From Marinobacter sp. LV10R510-11A (GTDB lineage Bacteria; Pseudomonadota; Gammaproteobacteria; Pseudomonadales; Oleiphilaceae): a DNA stretch of 64,000 nucleotides. The notes under the pieces were generated by a model. It did no database searches. It worked only from the letters and a program-made list of their open reading frames with translations, and was not told the DNA's origin. Every line of letters begins with the position of its first letter. Position 1 is the first letter of the stretch. The stretch lies in the NCBI RefSeq assembly GCF_900215155.1, contig NZ_LT907980.1, positions 372,001-436,000 on the forward strand, in the 5' to 3' direction. Both the position numbers and the translations under genes were made by a program. Shown here in pieces: positions 9,457 through 19,722 of this stretch.

Positions 9457-10385
9457 CCGATTCGCCCCCCTGGCCCGAGTATAGATTTAAGGCTTAAAGC
9501 CGGTGCTTCTTGGGTTGAAACGTCTGTTGCTCTGACGCCAGACAAACGAAAGCACTCCTCAAGCTTCGCTTCATGATCGGTGATCTTTGCACGCCAAGCT
9601 TGCTGAAAGCTGCTGTTGGATGCATCAAACCACACCGGGCCTTCCGCTCCCGCAATGGCAAAGCGCCCGCTCTGCGGCAGCTCCTGTTCCAGCGGGTCGA
9701 CAACCCGCAGTGCACTGACACTATTGTGACGCGCCAGCGCACCAAGCAAAGATGTGGTCTTCTCCGAAAGGCTGAGGAAATCGCTGATTACGAAGATCCG
9801 GCTGCCGGTATGGGCGACCCGCCGGGCTTCCACAAGCGCTGTATCAAGGGTGGTTTCTGCTGCAAAGCTATCCACAGACGTGCGTTGTTGGCTGGCAAGT
9901 GTATCCAGCAGCCGTAACACAGATTTTTTGCGCCGAGCCGGGCGCTGAACGGTCAAGGTGTTGCCGTTAAAAACAATGCCGCCGACCTGATCGCCTGCCG
10001 ACAGAGCGAGCCAAGCAAGAATGCTGGCAAGCTGGGCACAGCGTACCTGTTTGAAGGCGCCGGTGCTGGCAAAGAACAGGGTAGGCCCGAGATCGCACAG
10101 CAGTAGCACCGGGCGTTCCCGTTCTTCTTCGAACAGTTTGGTGTGAGGTGCCTGGCGCCGGGCAGTCACACGCCAGTCAATGCTGCGGATATCGTCTCCC
10201 GGCTGGTACAGTCGCACCTCAGAAAACGCCATCCCGCGCCCGCGCTGGGAAGATTGCTGCAGCCCGGCCTGCCGTGCTCGCGCCGGACGTGCCGATGGCA
10301 GTTTCAGCGCCCTAGCATCAGCCTGCAGGCGAATGAGTGCCTGCAGGCTGATGTGGGTTGTTGCATCGCTATCGGTTACATCCAT
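9453..10385 (-). CDS. DUF58 domain protein
   Basis: A 310-residue soluble protein of the DUF58 family, recognised by the signature region around GMAFSEVRLYQPGDDIRSIDWRVTARR and the following EEERERPVLLLCDLG, a VWA-like fold. It lies 8 bp downstream of the moxR ATPase gene and overlaps the DUF4381 gene, the classic moxR-DUF58-VWA order. Family members are thought to be adaptors between MoxR ATPases and VWA partners; the biochemical role is not established. Confidence 0.87.
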   Translation of the reverse strand: MDVTDSDATTHISLQALIRLQADARALKLPSARPARARQAGLQQSSQRGRGMAFSEVRLYQPGDDIRSIDWRVTARRQAPHTKLFEEERERPVLLLCDLGPTLFFASTGAFKQVRCAQLASILAWLALSAGDQVGGIVFNGNTLTVQRPARRKKSVLRLLDTLASQQRTSVDSFAAETTLDTALVEARRVAHTGSRIFVISDFLSLSEKTTSLLGALARHNSVSALRVVDPLEQELPQSGRFAIAGAEGPVWFDASNSSFQQAWRAKITDHEAKLEECFRLSGVRATDVSTQEAPALSLKSILGPGGRIG

Positions 10386-10393
10386 GTTGAGCC

Positions 10394-11356
10394 TCAGGCG
10401 CTCACCGGCACACGATCAATCAGGCGTTGTATCACTGTGTCGGACGTTATGCCCTCCGCCTCGGCTTCAAAGGTCAGCAGAATACGGTGTCGGAGTACGT
10501 CGAACGCCACCGCTCGAACATCGTCTGGGGTTACATAATCCCGGCCCTCTAGCCACGCAATGGCGCGGGCGCAGCGGTCTAGGGCAATGGTGCCCCGCGG
10601 GCTGGCGCCAAACGCTGTCCAGCGTGCCAACTCCGGATCCAATACGCCAGGATCTCTGGTTGCTAGCACCAGAGCCAACAGATACTGCTCTACCGAGTCA
10701 GCCATGTAGATATCTGCTGCCTGGGCCCTAGCTTCGAAAACCTGATCGGCGGTCAGGCGAGTATCAGCGGCGGGCTGGCCCTGGCGATAATCGTTTCTGG
10801 CCAAATGCAGAATTGCTTGTTCGGCCTGTGCCGACGGGTAGCCAATCACCACGTGCATTAAGAAGCGATCGAGCTGGGCTTCGGGCAGAGGATAGGTACC
10901 TTCCTGCTCAATGGGGTTCTGGGTGGCCATCACCATGAACAGGCGATCAAGCGGGAACGTGCGCATACCCACGCTAACCTGGCGTTCGCCCATGGCTTCC
11001 AACAACGCGGACTGTACTTTTGCGGGTGCCCGGTTAATTTCATCTGCCAACACAAGGTTGTGGAAAATCGGCCCGCGCTGGAATTCGAACAGCCCGGTTT
11101 CAGCACGGTAGATTTCACTGCCGGTAACGTCTGACGGCAACAAGTCTGGTGTGAACTGAATGCGGTGAAAGTCACCCATGAGGTGATCTGCCAGAACTTT
11201 TATGGCTGTGGTTTTTGCCAGCCCCGGCGCACCTTCAACTAAAAGGTGCCCATCGGCAAGCAATGCGACAAGAAGACGATCAACCAGCTTTTCCTGCCCA
11301 ATAATCCTTTTTGCTAACTGTGAACGTAGCTCACCGAACGTATGCTGTAACGACAT
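10394..11356 (-). CDS. MoxR-family AAA+ ATPase
   Basis: A 320-residue AAA+ chaperone of the MoxR family. The Walker A is GAPGLAKTT and the Walker B is LADEINRAP, followed by the sensor region MATQNPIEQEGTYPLPEAQLDRF, all typical. It is the first gene of the bat operon and probably powers VWA-mediated maturation or insertion of a client. Its ATG is covered by the first copy of an 18-bp tandem repeat, so the 5' end of the transcript is unusual. It is divergent from the NAD-glutamate dehydrogenase gene. Confidence 0.93.
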   Translation of the reverse strand: MSLQHTFGELRSQLAKRIIGQEKLVDRLLVALLADGHLLVEGAPGLAKTTAIKVLADHLMGDFHRIQFTPDLLPSDVTGSEIYRAETGLFEFQRGPIFHNLVLADEINRAPAKVQSALLEAMGERQVSVGMRTFPLDRLFMVMATQNPIEQEGTYPLPEAQLDRFLMHVVIGYPSAQAEQAILHLARNDYRQGQPAADTRLTADQVFEARAQAADIYMADSVEQYLLALVLATRDPGVLDPELARWTAFGASPRGTIALDRCARAIAWLEGRDYVTPDDVRAVAFDVLRHRILLTFEAEAEGITSDTVIQRLIDRVPVSA

Positions 11357-11391
11357 TGGAAGTGATTACTCTCTTGGAAGTGATTACTCTC
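11356..11391. repeat. Perfect 18-bp tandem duplication at the moxR start
   Basis: Two adjacent exact copies of an 18-base unit beginning TTGGAAGTGATTACT lie at 11356-11373 and 11374-11391. On the minus strand they cover the region where the moxR ribosome-binding site should be; read that way each copy contains GAGAGTAATCACTTCC. The duplication may be a recent slippage event and could alter moxR translation. Confidence 0.85.
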
Positions 11392-11507
11392 ATGCGTGAT
11401 AAGTAGTTGCCGCAGTTTTGGCGTCTGCCCGGCAAAAATCAAGGGTTTGACTATGCTTATCTCACGATATCCCGATTACGTTTATTTCACACTACCTGAG
11501 GTTGCCC

Positions 11508-14500
11508 ATGAATGCGCTGACAGTGGCTAGCAGAGATCAGTTTTTCGAGCGTTTAACTGATGAGTTCTCCAAAAAGATTGCTAAAGCCGAAGCCGAAAAA
11601 ATCAGCGAATTTGTAAAACAGCATTACGCGCATATTCCGTTAGAGGAGCTGCTCAGTCGGCGGCTCTCGGATACCTACGGCGCGGCATTGGCTGCTTGGC
11701 AATTTCTGCAAAAGCGCAGTGCCGAAGAAACATCTGTGTCGGTATTCAATCCGGAATTGGAAAGCGACGGCTGGCAATCTACTCATACTGTTGTGTTCAT
11801 CCTGCACCCGAATATTCCGTTTTTGATTGATTCTCTGCGTGTCGCCGTTAACCAGCAAGAAATCGGAACCCACTCTATCCAGCATTCCATACTGCGGGTG
11901 GAACGTGACAAAGCCGGTAAGCTAAAAGAGCTGATGCCGACCAAAAAAAGCCAGCCGTCGTCCGCCTATGAAGCGTTCATCGTTCTGGAAATAGACAAAC
12001 ACAGCAATCCCGAAGACCTAAGAGAGCTTGAGAAAACTCTGCAAACGGTATTGCACGAAGTGCGAATTGCCGTGTCTGATTTCCCTTTGGTTACTGACAA
12101 AGTAAACGAGATTGTCAAAGAGCTAGATGTCATTACGGCGGGTATCAGTAGCGAGAAAAAGGAAGAAGCAAAGGCGTTTCTCAACTGGCTGGTGCGCGAT
12201 CACTTTACCTTCCTTGGTTATGATGAGTACGACTTCGTTAAAGATAAGTCGGGCATGACCGTCAGCCGAGTAGAGAATTCCGAGTTGGGTATATTACGGG
12301 TACACAACGAGCGACCTGATCGGGTTCGGCTCAATGAACTCCCGCAGCGCACCCGCAACGAGATGACCCGCGCGGATGATCTACTGATTTTTGCCAAATC
12401 TGCACAGCGCTCCAGAGTACATCGCCCTGCGTACCCAGATTATATTGCGGTCAAAAAATTCAATAAAAAAGGCGAAGTTGTTGGTGAGCGCCGTTTTCTG
12501 GGCCTGTATACCGCCCGGGCATACAACGAACGGCCAGACGAGATTCCGCTGCTTCGAATCAAGTTCCAGAATGTCATAAAGCGCTCGGGGTTCATGCGTG
12601 AAGACTATGCCGGCAAGGAGCTGGAACAAATTCTTACCCTCTATCCCCGGGACGAGTTGTTCCAGATTGAAGAGGGCGAGTTGCTGAAGGTGGCAAAGAA
12701 CATCCTGTACATACAAGAGCGTCGCCGCATTGAGCTGTTCATGCGCGAAGATGTTTACGGCCAGTTTGTTACCTGCCTCGCGTTTTTCCCGAGGGACATC
12801 TACAACACCGAGCTTCGCCTGAAGGTGCAACAGGTGCTTATGGATAGCCTGGAAGCCGAAGACATTGAGTTCGTTACACACTTCTCGGAATCCGTGCTGG
12901 CTCGGGTCCAATTCACAATTCGTGTACCCCAAGTTGAAAACCGCACACTGCCGATTGCCGAGATCCGGGCAAAGGTCATCGAGATGGCCCAGTCCTGGCG
13001 CGACGGCCTCTCGAGCGCACTCACTGAGACCTGCGGTGAAGAGCAGGGGAATGAGCTGTACCGGCGTTGGGCCGGTGGTTTCCCAGCGAGTTACACTGAA
13101 ATGTTCTCGCCGCGTCGCGCCGCGATTGACCTAGAACATATTTCCGCCGCGTCGACTGACAACGACTTGAACATGAGCTTTTACCGGGCGTTGGAGGAAG
13201 ATGAAAGCACGCTACACTTCAAGCTGTTCTATCCCGACCAGCCGCTGCCGTTGTCTGATGTTATGCCCATTTTCGACAATTTGGGCTTCCGGGTGCTGGG
13301 CGAACACCCATTTGAGGTAACCGATCGCAATAACAAAACCGTCTGGATTCACGATTTTACTCTCTACGCCCATGGCGGGACGGTGATTGATATCCATCGG
13401 GTTCGGCCGATATTTGAGGAGCTGTTCCACCGGGTATGGTACGGCGAAGCAGAAAACGATGCGTTTAACCGGATGCTCATCACCTCGTACATGAGCTGGC
13501 GGGAAATTGCCCTGTTGCGCACCTATGCCCGATACATGCGCCAAATCCGTTTCTCCAACAGCCAAACGTTTATCTCCAATACGCTGGTCAACCACGTCGC
13601 GCTCACCCGGATTCTGTTGGAGTACTTTGAGGTACGCTTCAATCCTGATCGCTTTCAAAGCGAGGGCAAGTGCCAAGCTGCACAACAGAAGCTCGAGATC
13701 GAATTTAATGCAGGGCTGGAAGAGGTGGCAAACCTCAGTGAGGACCGTGTTCTGCGCCTGTACCTAGAATTAATGCAGGCCACGCTGCGCACTAACTACT
13801 ATCAGCTCGACGAGGCTGGTGGGCCAAAATCTTATATCAGTGTGAAGTTTGATCCTTCCGGAATTCCAGACATGCCGCTACCGCGGCCTGTGTACGAAAT
13901 CTTCGTATACTCGCCTCGAGTGGAGGGCGTCCACCTGCGCGGTGGCAAGGTCGCCCGAGGCGGTCTGCGCTGGTCCGATCGTTTTGAGGATTATCGAACC
14001 GAGGTGCTGGGCCTTGTAAAAGCTCAGCAGGTGAAAAACGCGGTGATCGTTCCGGTGGGCGCCAAGGGTGGTTTTGTCGCCAAACAGCTGCCGGATTCGT
14101 CCGATCGCGAAGCTTTCCAAGCGGAAGGCATTGCGGCCTACAAAATGTTTATCCGCGGCCTGCTCGATATTACCGACAACCTAGTAGATTCAGGCATTCA
14201 ACCGCCCGAGCGTGTTGTTCGCCATGATTCGGATGATCACTATCTGGTGGTTGCAGCAGACAAAGGCACTGCCACATTCTCCGACATTGCCAATGGCTTG
14301 GCTGCAGAATACGGTTTCTGGATGGGTGATGCGTTTGCCTCTGGTGGTAGTAATGGCTACGACCACAAAAAGATGGGCATTACCGCCTCCGGTGCTTGGG
14401 TGTCTGTTGAGCGGCATTTCCGCGAAGTAGGCATCAACCCAGCGGTGGACGAGTTTACCGCCATCGGTATCGGCGACATGGCCGGGGATGTGTTCGGCAA

Positions 14501-16376
14501 TGGCTTGCTGAGCTCCGAGAAAACCCGGTTGGTGGCAGCGTTTAACCACATCCACATTTTTGTGGATCCGTCACCGGATGCGGCTAAGAGCTACAAAGAA
14601 CGTAAGCGGCTGTTTGAGATGCCGCGCTCGGCGTGGACAGACTATGACGAGAAGCTGATCTCGAAGGGCGGCGGTGTGTTCAGCCGAAGCTCTAAATCTA
14701 TACCCATCAGCCCGGAAATCAAGAAGCTCCTAGGCATCAATTCTGATCGGGTGCCTCCGAATATGCTGATCTCCCATATCCTGAAAGCTCAGGTTGATTT
14801 GCTCTGGGTAGGTGGTATCGGCACGTACGTAAAAGGCAGTGGCGAATCCCACAGTGATGTGGGTGATAAAGCCAACGATGGTGTGCGAATCAACGGAGTG
14901 GATTTGCGTTGCAAGATTGTAGGTGAGGGCGCCAACCTGGGCATGACCCAGGTTGGCCGTATTGGCTTTGCCCTTAAGGGTGGGCGATTAAATACCGACT
15001 TTATTGATAACTCCGGGGGTGTCGATTGCTCGGATCATGAAGTTAATATGAAGATCCTGCTCAATCGCTGTGTTGCCATGGGAGATCTTACGGCCAAGCA
15101 ACGTAACGTTATGCTGGAAGAGATGACCGGCGATGTGGCGGCGCTTGTTCTCAAGAACAACTACCGGCAAACCCAAGCGATCAGTATTGCCAACGTGGAC
15201 GCACCAGCACGCCTAGAAGAATACCGTAGGTTGATGAATACCTTTGAAAGTGAAGGCAAGCTGAATCGGGCGCTAGAATTCCTGCCAGATGATGAGGTGC
15301 TGAACGAGCGCAAGTTGAACAAACGAGGTCTCACTCGGCCAGAGCTGGCGGTCATGATTGCTTATGTGAAAGGAGATCTAAAGCAAACTCTGATAAACAG
15401 CAGCTTGCCGGACGATCCGATACTTGCCCGGGAAATGTACAAAGTATTCCCCCGCGACTTGACGCAAAAGTTCTCTAAAGAGCTCGGCGAGCATCAGCTA
15501 AGAAGGGAAATTATCGCCACACAGATTGCCAATGACATGGTCAACCACATGGGCATTACCTTTGTGGAGCGGCTGACCCAGTCCACAGGCGCCGACGCAG
15601 CAACGATTGCTCTGGCTTGGTTGATCACCAGGGATGTGTTCAGGATAGACAACTGGTGGGACAAGATCGAAGATCTGGATTTCCATATTCCGGCACAACT
15701 GCAGATGGAGCTGATGGGCGATCTCATGCGCTTGATGCGCAGATCCGTGCAGTGGCTGTTGCGTAACCGCCGGGCAGAGCTGAGCATTGAAGGGCACATG
15801 GAGCGCTTTGCCGACAGTGTCTGGGCCATGACTTCTAACCTGCCAGACTACTTAGGAGGGCAGGCCCGCACCGATTGGGAAGAACGCAACAAAGCACTGG
15901 AGAAAGCTGGATTGCCTGCAGATCTGGCTTCGGTTTTGGCCGGCACCGGGTACCTGTACTCGTCGCTTGGCATTATTGAAGCTCAGAAGGCAACGGGAAT
16001 GCCGCTGAAAACGGTCGCTAATCTTTATTACGAACTGGGTGACCTTCTTGATCTCAGCTGGTTTGGCACCACGATTGCCAGCCTTGCGTCTGCAACACAC
16101 TGGCAGGCACTGGCGCGGGAAAGTTTTCGTGAAGACCTAGGCTGGCAGCAACGTGCACTGACCACGGGTGTGCTTAACCTAGCGGACAAGCCAGAGGACG
16201 TACCTGCGTGCGTTGAAAGCTGGATGCAGCGGCATGAGCATATGATCGGTCGTTGGAAGTCCATGCTGGTGGAGCTCAAGGGCGTTGGAGAGCCGGAATA
16301 CGCGATGTTCTCTGTTGCCCTGCGTGAGTTGCTTGATTTGGCGCAAAGTACGCTGTATCAGCCTGAAGGTTCCTGA
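11508..16376 (+). CDS. gdhB: NAD-specific glutamate dehydrogenase, 180-kDa class
   Basis: Catabolic enzyme oxidising glutamate to 2-oxoglutarate and ammonia with NAD+. At 1,622 residues it belongs to the large L_180 class known from Pseudomonas and Streptomyces. A long N-terminal regulatory region containing ACT-like segments precedes the catalytic core, seen as KVARGGLRWSDRFEDYRTEV and PVGAKGGFV (catalytic-type Lys near 853), then the nucleotide-binding half and a long C-terminal helical domain. I chose ATG 11508 over the TTG at 11502 because GAGG at 11498 is correctly spaced. It appears to stand alone, divergent from moxR. Confidence 0.96.
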   Translation: MNALTVASRDQFFERLTDEFSKKIAKAEAEKISEFVKQHYAHIPLEELLSRRLSDTYGAALAAWQFLQKRSAEETSVSVFNPELESDGWQSTHTVVFILHPNIPFLIDSLRVAVNQQEIGTHSIQHSILRVERDKAGKLKELMPTKKSQPSSAYEAFIVLEIDKHSNPEDLRELEKTLQTVLHEVRIAVSDFPLVTDKVNEIVKELDVITAGISSEKKEEAKAFLNWLVRDHFTFLGYDEYDFVKDKSGMTVSRVENSELGILRVHNERPDRVRLNELPQRTRNEMTRADDLLIFAKSAQRSRVHRPAYPDYIAVKKFNKKGEVVGERRFLGLYTARAYNERPDEIPLLRIKFQNVIKRSGFMREDYAGKELEQILTLYPRDELFQIEEGELLKVAKNILYIQERRRIELFMREDVYGQFVTCLAFFPRDIYNTELRLKVQQVLMDSLEAEDIEFVTHFSESVLARVQFTIRVPQVENRTLPIAEIRAKVIEMAQSWRDGLSSALTETCGEEQGNELYRRWAGGFPASYTEMFSPRRAAIDLEHISAASTDNDLNMSFYRALEEDESTLHFKLFYPDQPLPLSDVMPIFDNLGFRVLGEHPFEVTDRNNKTVWIHDFTLYAHGGTVIDIHRVRPIFEELFHRVWYGEAENDAFNRMLITSYMSWREIALLRTYARYMRQIRFSNSQTFISNTLVNHVALTRILLEYFEVRFNPDRFQSEGKCQAAQQKLEIEFNAGLEEVANLSEDRVLRLYLELMQATLRTNYYQLDEAGGPKSYISVKFDPSGIPDMPLPRPVYEIFVYSPRVEGVHLRGGKVARGGLRWSDRFEDYRTEVLGLVKAQQVKNAVIVPVGAKGGFVAKQLPDSSDREAFQAEGIAAYKMFIRGLLDITDNLVDSGIQPPERVVRHDSDDHYLVVAADKGTATFSDIANGLAAEYGFWMGDAFASGGSNGYDHKKMGITASGAWVSVERHFREVGINPAVDEFTAIGIGDMAGDVFGNGLLSSEKTRLVAAFNHIHIFVDPSPDAAKSYKERKRLFEMPRSAWTDYDEKLISKGGGVFSRSSKSIPISPEIKKLLGINSDRVPPNMLISHILKAQVDLLWVGGIGTYVKGSGESHSDVGDKANDGVRINGVDLRCKIVGEGANLGMTQVGRIGFALKGGRLNTDFIDNSGGVDCSDHEVNMKILLNRCVAMGDLTAKQRNVMLEEMTGDVAALVLKNNYRQTQAISIANVDAPARLEEYRRLMNTFESEGKLNRALEFLPDDEVLNERKLNKRGLTRPELAVMIAYVKGDLKQTLINSSLPDDPILAREMYKVFPRDLTQKFSKELGEHQLRREIIATQIANDMVNHMGITFVERLTQSTGADAATIALAWLITRDVFRIDNWWDKIEDLDFHIPAQLQMELMGDLMRLMRRSVQWLLRNRRAELSIEGHMERFADSVWAMTSNLPDYLGGQARTDWEERNKALEKAGLPADLASVLAGTGYLYSSLGIIEAQKATGMPLKTVANLYYELGDLLDLSWFGTTIASLASATHWQALARESFREDLGWQQRALTTGVLNLADKPEDVPACVESWMQRHEHMIGRWKSMLVELKGVGEPEYAMFSVALRELLDLAQSTLYQPEGS

Positions 16377-16452
16377 AGATGTTTGAAGGCGTTAGGCAGG
16401 CCAAACGCACCTGATGACATGATCCAGATAAACTGAGTATTGCGTTGGAGTC

Positions 16453-16484
16453 GTGATTCCCGTTCAATTGCGATCGGGAATCAC
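16453..16484 (+). promoter_or_regulatory. Perfect 10-bp inverted repeat before can
   Basis: GTGATTCCCG at 16453-16462 pairs exactly with CGGGAATCAC at 16475-16484 across a 12-base loop. It ends 17 bases before the carbonic anhydrase start codon and lies directly upstream of its Shine-Dalgarno GGAG. There is no following T tract, so it is a poor intrinsic terminator for the upstream gene. A 5'-leader hairpin or a dyad operator for can are the alternatives. Confidence 0.5.
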
Positions 16485-16500
16485 CAAATGGAGTCTGTTA

Positions 16501-17181
16501 ATGGGTCAACTTGACCATATTCTTAAAAAAAACCGGGCTTGGGCCGATGGCATCAAGGCCGAGGATCCGCAGTTCTTCCATCGCCTCTCGAACCAGCAGG
16601 CGCCAGAATATCTGTGGATTGGCTGTGCCGATAGTCGAGTGCCGGCCAACCAGATTGTTGATATGCTTCCGGGTGAACTGTTCGTGCACCGGAACGTTGC
16701 CAACGTTGTTGTACATACAGATTTTAACTGCCTTTCCGTATTGCAATTTGCGATTGAGGTGTTAAAGGTCAAGCATATTCTTGTGGTAGGTCACTATGGC
16801 TGCGGCGGTGTAAAAGCTGCTCTGCGCAATGAAGGTTTTGGGCTGATCAGTCACTGGCTGAGGCATGTACAGGATGTGCGTGATCTCCATCAGTCCGTAC
16901 TAGATGCCAGTAGCAGTGAGCTTGACCAGGTTGACCGTTTGTGTGAACTAAACGTGGTTGAACAGGTAGGGCACGTGTGCCAAAACAGCATCGTTCAGGA
17001 AGCTTGGAAGCGTGGCCAACAGCTTAACGTGCACGGCGTAGTGTACGATGTGGCTGACGGCATACTCCGGGATATGGGCTTGTCGGTTTCCGGCGCTAAA
17101 GACTGGGAGCAGAGCAAGCAAACCAGCTTAGATGAGCTGGTATTGCGCCCGGTGCGCTCAGGTCGCGAGAAAAAAGTTTAA
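16501..17181 (+). CDS. can: Beta-class carbonic anhydrase
   Basis: Zinc enzyme interconverting CO2 and bicarbonate in the cytoplasm. The 226-residue protein matches the E. coli Can type throughout. Zinc ligands Cys42, His98 and Cys101 and the Asp44-Arg46 dyad (CADSR) are present, as is HYGCGG. An in-frame extension upstream to 16453 is open, but ATG 16501 has a well-placed GGAG and aligns with the family N-terminus. The conserved C-terminal INVHG-like segment (LNVHGVVYDVADG) is intact. Confidence 0.95.
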   Translation: MGQLDHILKKNRAWADGIKAEDPQFFHRLSNQQAPEYLWIGCADSRVPANQIVDMLPGELFVHRNVANVVVHTDFNCLSVLQFAIEVLKVKHILVVGHYGCGGVKAALRNEGFGLISHWLRHVQDVRDLHQSVLDASSSELDQVDRLCELNVVEQVGHVCQNSIVQEAWKRGQQLNVHGVVYDVADGILRDMGLSVSGAKDWEQSKQTSLDELVLRPVRSGREKKV

Positions 17182-17211
17182 CCTTCACTGCAAAACGGCA
17201 CCATCCAATTC

Positions 17212-18279
17212 ATGCAGAATTTACCTGTTTCCAGTTTGCTTAATTCGCATCAGGCGTTGCTTAAAAACCAGCACCTGTTAACGGGTCGCTTGGCATTACT
17301 GGGTGTTGCATCCGCACATCTGTTGCCAGAGCTTCCTGCAGGCGGCCTTGCCATGAGCGAGCACGCGGGTGTTTATCGTGCGCTTCAGAGCCATGAAGCC
17401 TGGCAGGCCTGTTTTGGCTACGAAGACCCTGCGCTACTGGCAGAAGGTACCTACGACAGCATTGTGGTGTTTCTGCCCAAGGCCCGTGCCGAGTTGGAGA
17501 TGCGCTTAGCGCTTGCTCGCTCTTTGGCATCGGAAAATGCGCGGCTGATACTGGTGGGCGAAAAAAAGGAAGGCATTGTTGGTGCCATCAAACAGCTCAA
17601 AGCGGTTGCTCCGCAGGTAGCAAAAGTCGATAGCGCACGTCACTGCCAGGTCTGGTGTGCACAAGCGATTGAGCCGGCTCCCGGGTTTCGGGTTCAGGAC
17701 TGGTTAACCTGGAGCGTCGCGGAGTGCGCAGGGATGTCCGTTGAGGTTGCCGGGCTGCCCGGAATCTTCAGCCAAGATGGCTTAGATAATGGCACGCGCA
17801 TGCTGCTGGACACTCTGGCAGAACAGCCAGTTCGGGCTGACCGGGTTTTGGACTTTGCCTGTGGTGCGGGCGTTATTGGTGCCTGGCTTCAGGCCAAGCA
17901 GGTAGCGCGAGAGGAGCCCGTTGCCAGTGTTGACGGTGTGGATGTTCAAGCGCAGGCGGTTATCTGCGCAAGGGAAACCTACCAACGCAATCGCGTTACC
18001 GGCACGATTCACGCCTCAGACGGCCTCGCGGGCATTGACGCCCTCTGGTCGGGCATAATTAGCAATCCCCCCTTCCACACGGGTGTAAAAACCGATACCT
18101 CCATGACCGAGCAGTTTCTTCAGGACGTGAAACGGCACCTAAAACCAGGTGGCGAACTGCGTCTGGTGGCGAACAGTTTTTTGCCTTACGAGTCCTTGAT
18201 CAAACGCCACATCGGCCGCGTTGAACGCCTGCGTGAAGACCGGCGCTTTACGGTTTATCGCGCTTTTCGGGGTAAATAG
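17212..18279 (+). CDS. rsmC: 16S rRNA (guanine1207-N2)-methyltransferase RsmC
   Basis: SAM-dependent methyltransferase modifying G1207 of 16S rRNA in the 30S subunit. At 355 residues it has the normal two-domain form: a degenerate N-terminal methyltransferase-like domain and a catalytic C-terminal domain with [11 protein letters not shown] (SAM binding) and the catalytic motif ISNPPFHTG. It starts 30 bp after can and is followed immediately by the remains of its relative rlmG. The NPPFHTG form and the GGELR region favour RsmC over RlmG. Confidence 0.92.
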   Translation: MQNLPVSSLLNSHQALLKNQHLLTGRLALLGVASAHLLPELPAGGLAMSEHAGVYRALQSHEAWQACFGYEDPALLAEGTYDSIVVFLPKARAELEMRLALARSLASENARLILVGEKKEGIVGAIKQLKAVAPQVAKVDSARHCQVWCAQAIEPAPGFRVQDWLTWSVAECAGMSVEVAGLPGIFSQDGLDNGTRMLLDTLAEQPVRADRVLDFACGAGVIGAWLQAKQVAREEPVASVDGVDVQAQAVICARETYQRNRVTGTIHASDGLAGIDALWSGIISNPPFHTGVKTDTSMTEQFLQDVKRHLKPGGELRLVANSFLPYESLIKRHIGRVERLREDRRFTVYRAFRGK

Positions 18280-19088
18280 GTGCCTGATCGGACAACTGCA
18301 GTACTGGATTTTCCCGGTGGTAGCCTGACCTTGAGCCGCCCCGGAACCGATGATCTGAGCCTTCGTGGCTGGAGCGCCGCCGACGAACTGCTCTTGCAGG
18401 AATCTTGTAGCCGCCTAGAAGCAGCGCCCGATTCCCAGGTTCTGGTGGTAGACGACCAGTATGGCGCGTGATCACCTGTGGCTCCGGCCAAGCCACGCTA
18501 GACAACTGGCCCGGTACCTGGAAGGGCTACGAACTTGGGGAGGGCAGTGGCGTTCGCGTCTCGGCCATGCCCGCAGTATTCGCCCGGGAAAAGCTGGACA
18601 TCGGCACACGGCTGATGCTGCCCCACCTAAAGCCCACTCTTAAGTCCTGCCGCCCCGGTGCCCGGGTGCTGGATCTCGCCTGCGGTAACGGTGTTCTCGG
18701 CCTGAGTGCGTTGGCCGCGAAACCGGGCATTGAAATAACCTTCAGTGATGTGTCCAGTCAGGCAGTTCTGAGTGCTCGCAGTAACCTAGAAGCAGCATTT
18801 CCTGATGCCCAAGCTTTGTTCGTGCATGTGGATGGAATTGCAGGTGACAGCGAGCCGTTTGAGCGAATCCTGTTAAATCCGCCGTTTCATGAAGGCGGTG
18901 TGGTGGGGGATCATATCGCCTTGAGGCTTTTTGAGTAGGCTTCCCAGAACCTGGCCTAAACGGGCCGCCTGCTTATGGTGGGCAACCGGCATCTTGGTTA
19001 CCACCGAAGTTTGCGACACTTTTTTTCGCAAGTCCGTCAGCTAGATGCTAACCCCAAATTTGTGGTGTTCGAAGCCTGGAACGAGTGA
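18280..19088 (+). pseudogene. rlmG: Decayed 23S rRNA methyltransferase rlmG
   Basis: Remnant of an RlmG-type 23S rRNA (G1835-N2) methyltransferase. The first 63 codons (18280-18471) resemble the RlmG N-terminus up to VVDDQYGA, then the frame is lost. The next frame resumes at about 18465 with sequence equivalent to roughly residue 200 of RlmG, so about 100 or more codons appear deleted. The C-terminal domain keeps LDLACGNGVLGLSAL and LLNPPFHEGG. It is then cut by in-frame TAG (18936-18938) and TAA (18957-18959), after which GNRHLGYHRSLRHFF and KFVVFEAW continue in the same frame to TGA 19086. An internal deletion plus two stops indicates a true pseudogene rather than a base-call error. Confidence 0.85.
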
Positions 19089-19101
19089 TGGCTACTCCGC
19101 G

Positions 19102-19722
19102 CTAAAGCAGTGGAGCAGGGCGGTCATAACCCAGGCGCGCCAACGTATCCACGATGGTTTGTGTTTGGCTGTCGATCTCGATGTTGACCCGCATTCCCTC
19201 TTCTATTGCGCCGAAGGTTGTCGCCCGTAGAGTTTCGGGAATAAGGTGAACATTGAATCGGTTGTCTGCAACCTCGCCAATGGTAAGGCTGGCGCCATTG
19301 ATTGCAATATAGCCTTTGGCAAAGATGTAGCGGGCCCACTGATCCGGAACTTCAAACCAAATGGTCACGTTGTTTTCTGGCCGAAGAATATCCACCACAT
19401 TAGCCGTTGTGTGTATGTGCCCCGACAGCAAATGGCCGCCAATCTCATCTCCAATCCGCGCCGCTCGTTCAAAGTTGAGTGTGTGCCCCGGCTTCAAGCT
19501 GCCGAGTGTTGTCAGGCTCAAGGTTTCCTGCATGGCATCAAAAAACAGTGTGTTTCCGGCTTGGCGGGTAACAGTCAGGCAGGTGCCATTGACAGCCACC
19601 GACGCCCCAATGCTGACGCCCTCTGCACGGTTATCCGGCAAGCGGATTGCAAAAGTACTCAGCCCGGTTGCAGCGGTAACCTCTTCAATAATCGCAATAC
19701 CTTGGACAATACCTGTGAACAT
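19102..19722 (-). CDS. ribE: Riboflavin synthase, alpha subunit
   Basis: Cytoplasmic enzyme dismutating two 6,7-dimethyl-8-ribityllumazine molecules to riboflavin. The 206-residue protein begins with the essential MFTGIVQG and has two tandem lumazine-binding repeats, with GTCLTV in the first and GASLTI in the second. It is a lone copy, convergent with the rlmG remnant and 13 bp from it. No FMN riboswitch was recognised upstream (19723-19860). The symbol could be ribC in the E. coli convention. Confidence 0.93.
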   Translation of the reverse strand: MFTGIVQGIAIIEEVTAATGLSTFAIRLPDNRAEGVSIGASVAVNGTCLTVTRQAGNTLFFDAMQETLSLTTLGSLKPGHTLNFERAARIGDEIGGHLLSGHIHTTANVVDILRPENNVTIWFEVPDQWARYIFAKGYIAINGASLTIGEVADNRFNVHLIPETLRATTFGAIEEGMRVNIEIDSQTQTIVDTLARLGYDRPAPLL

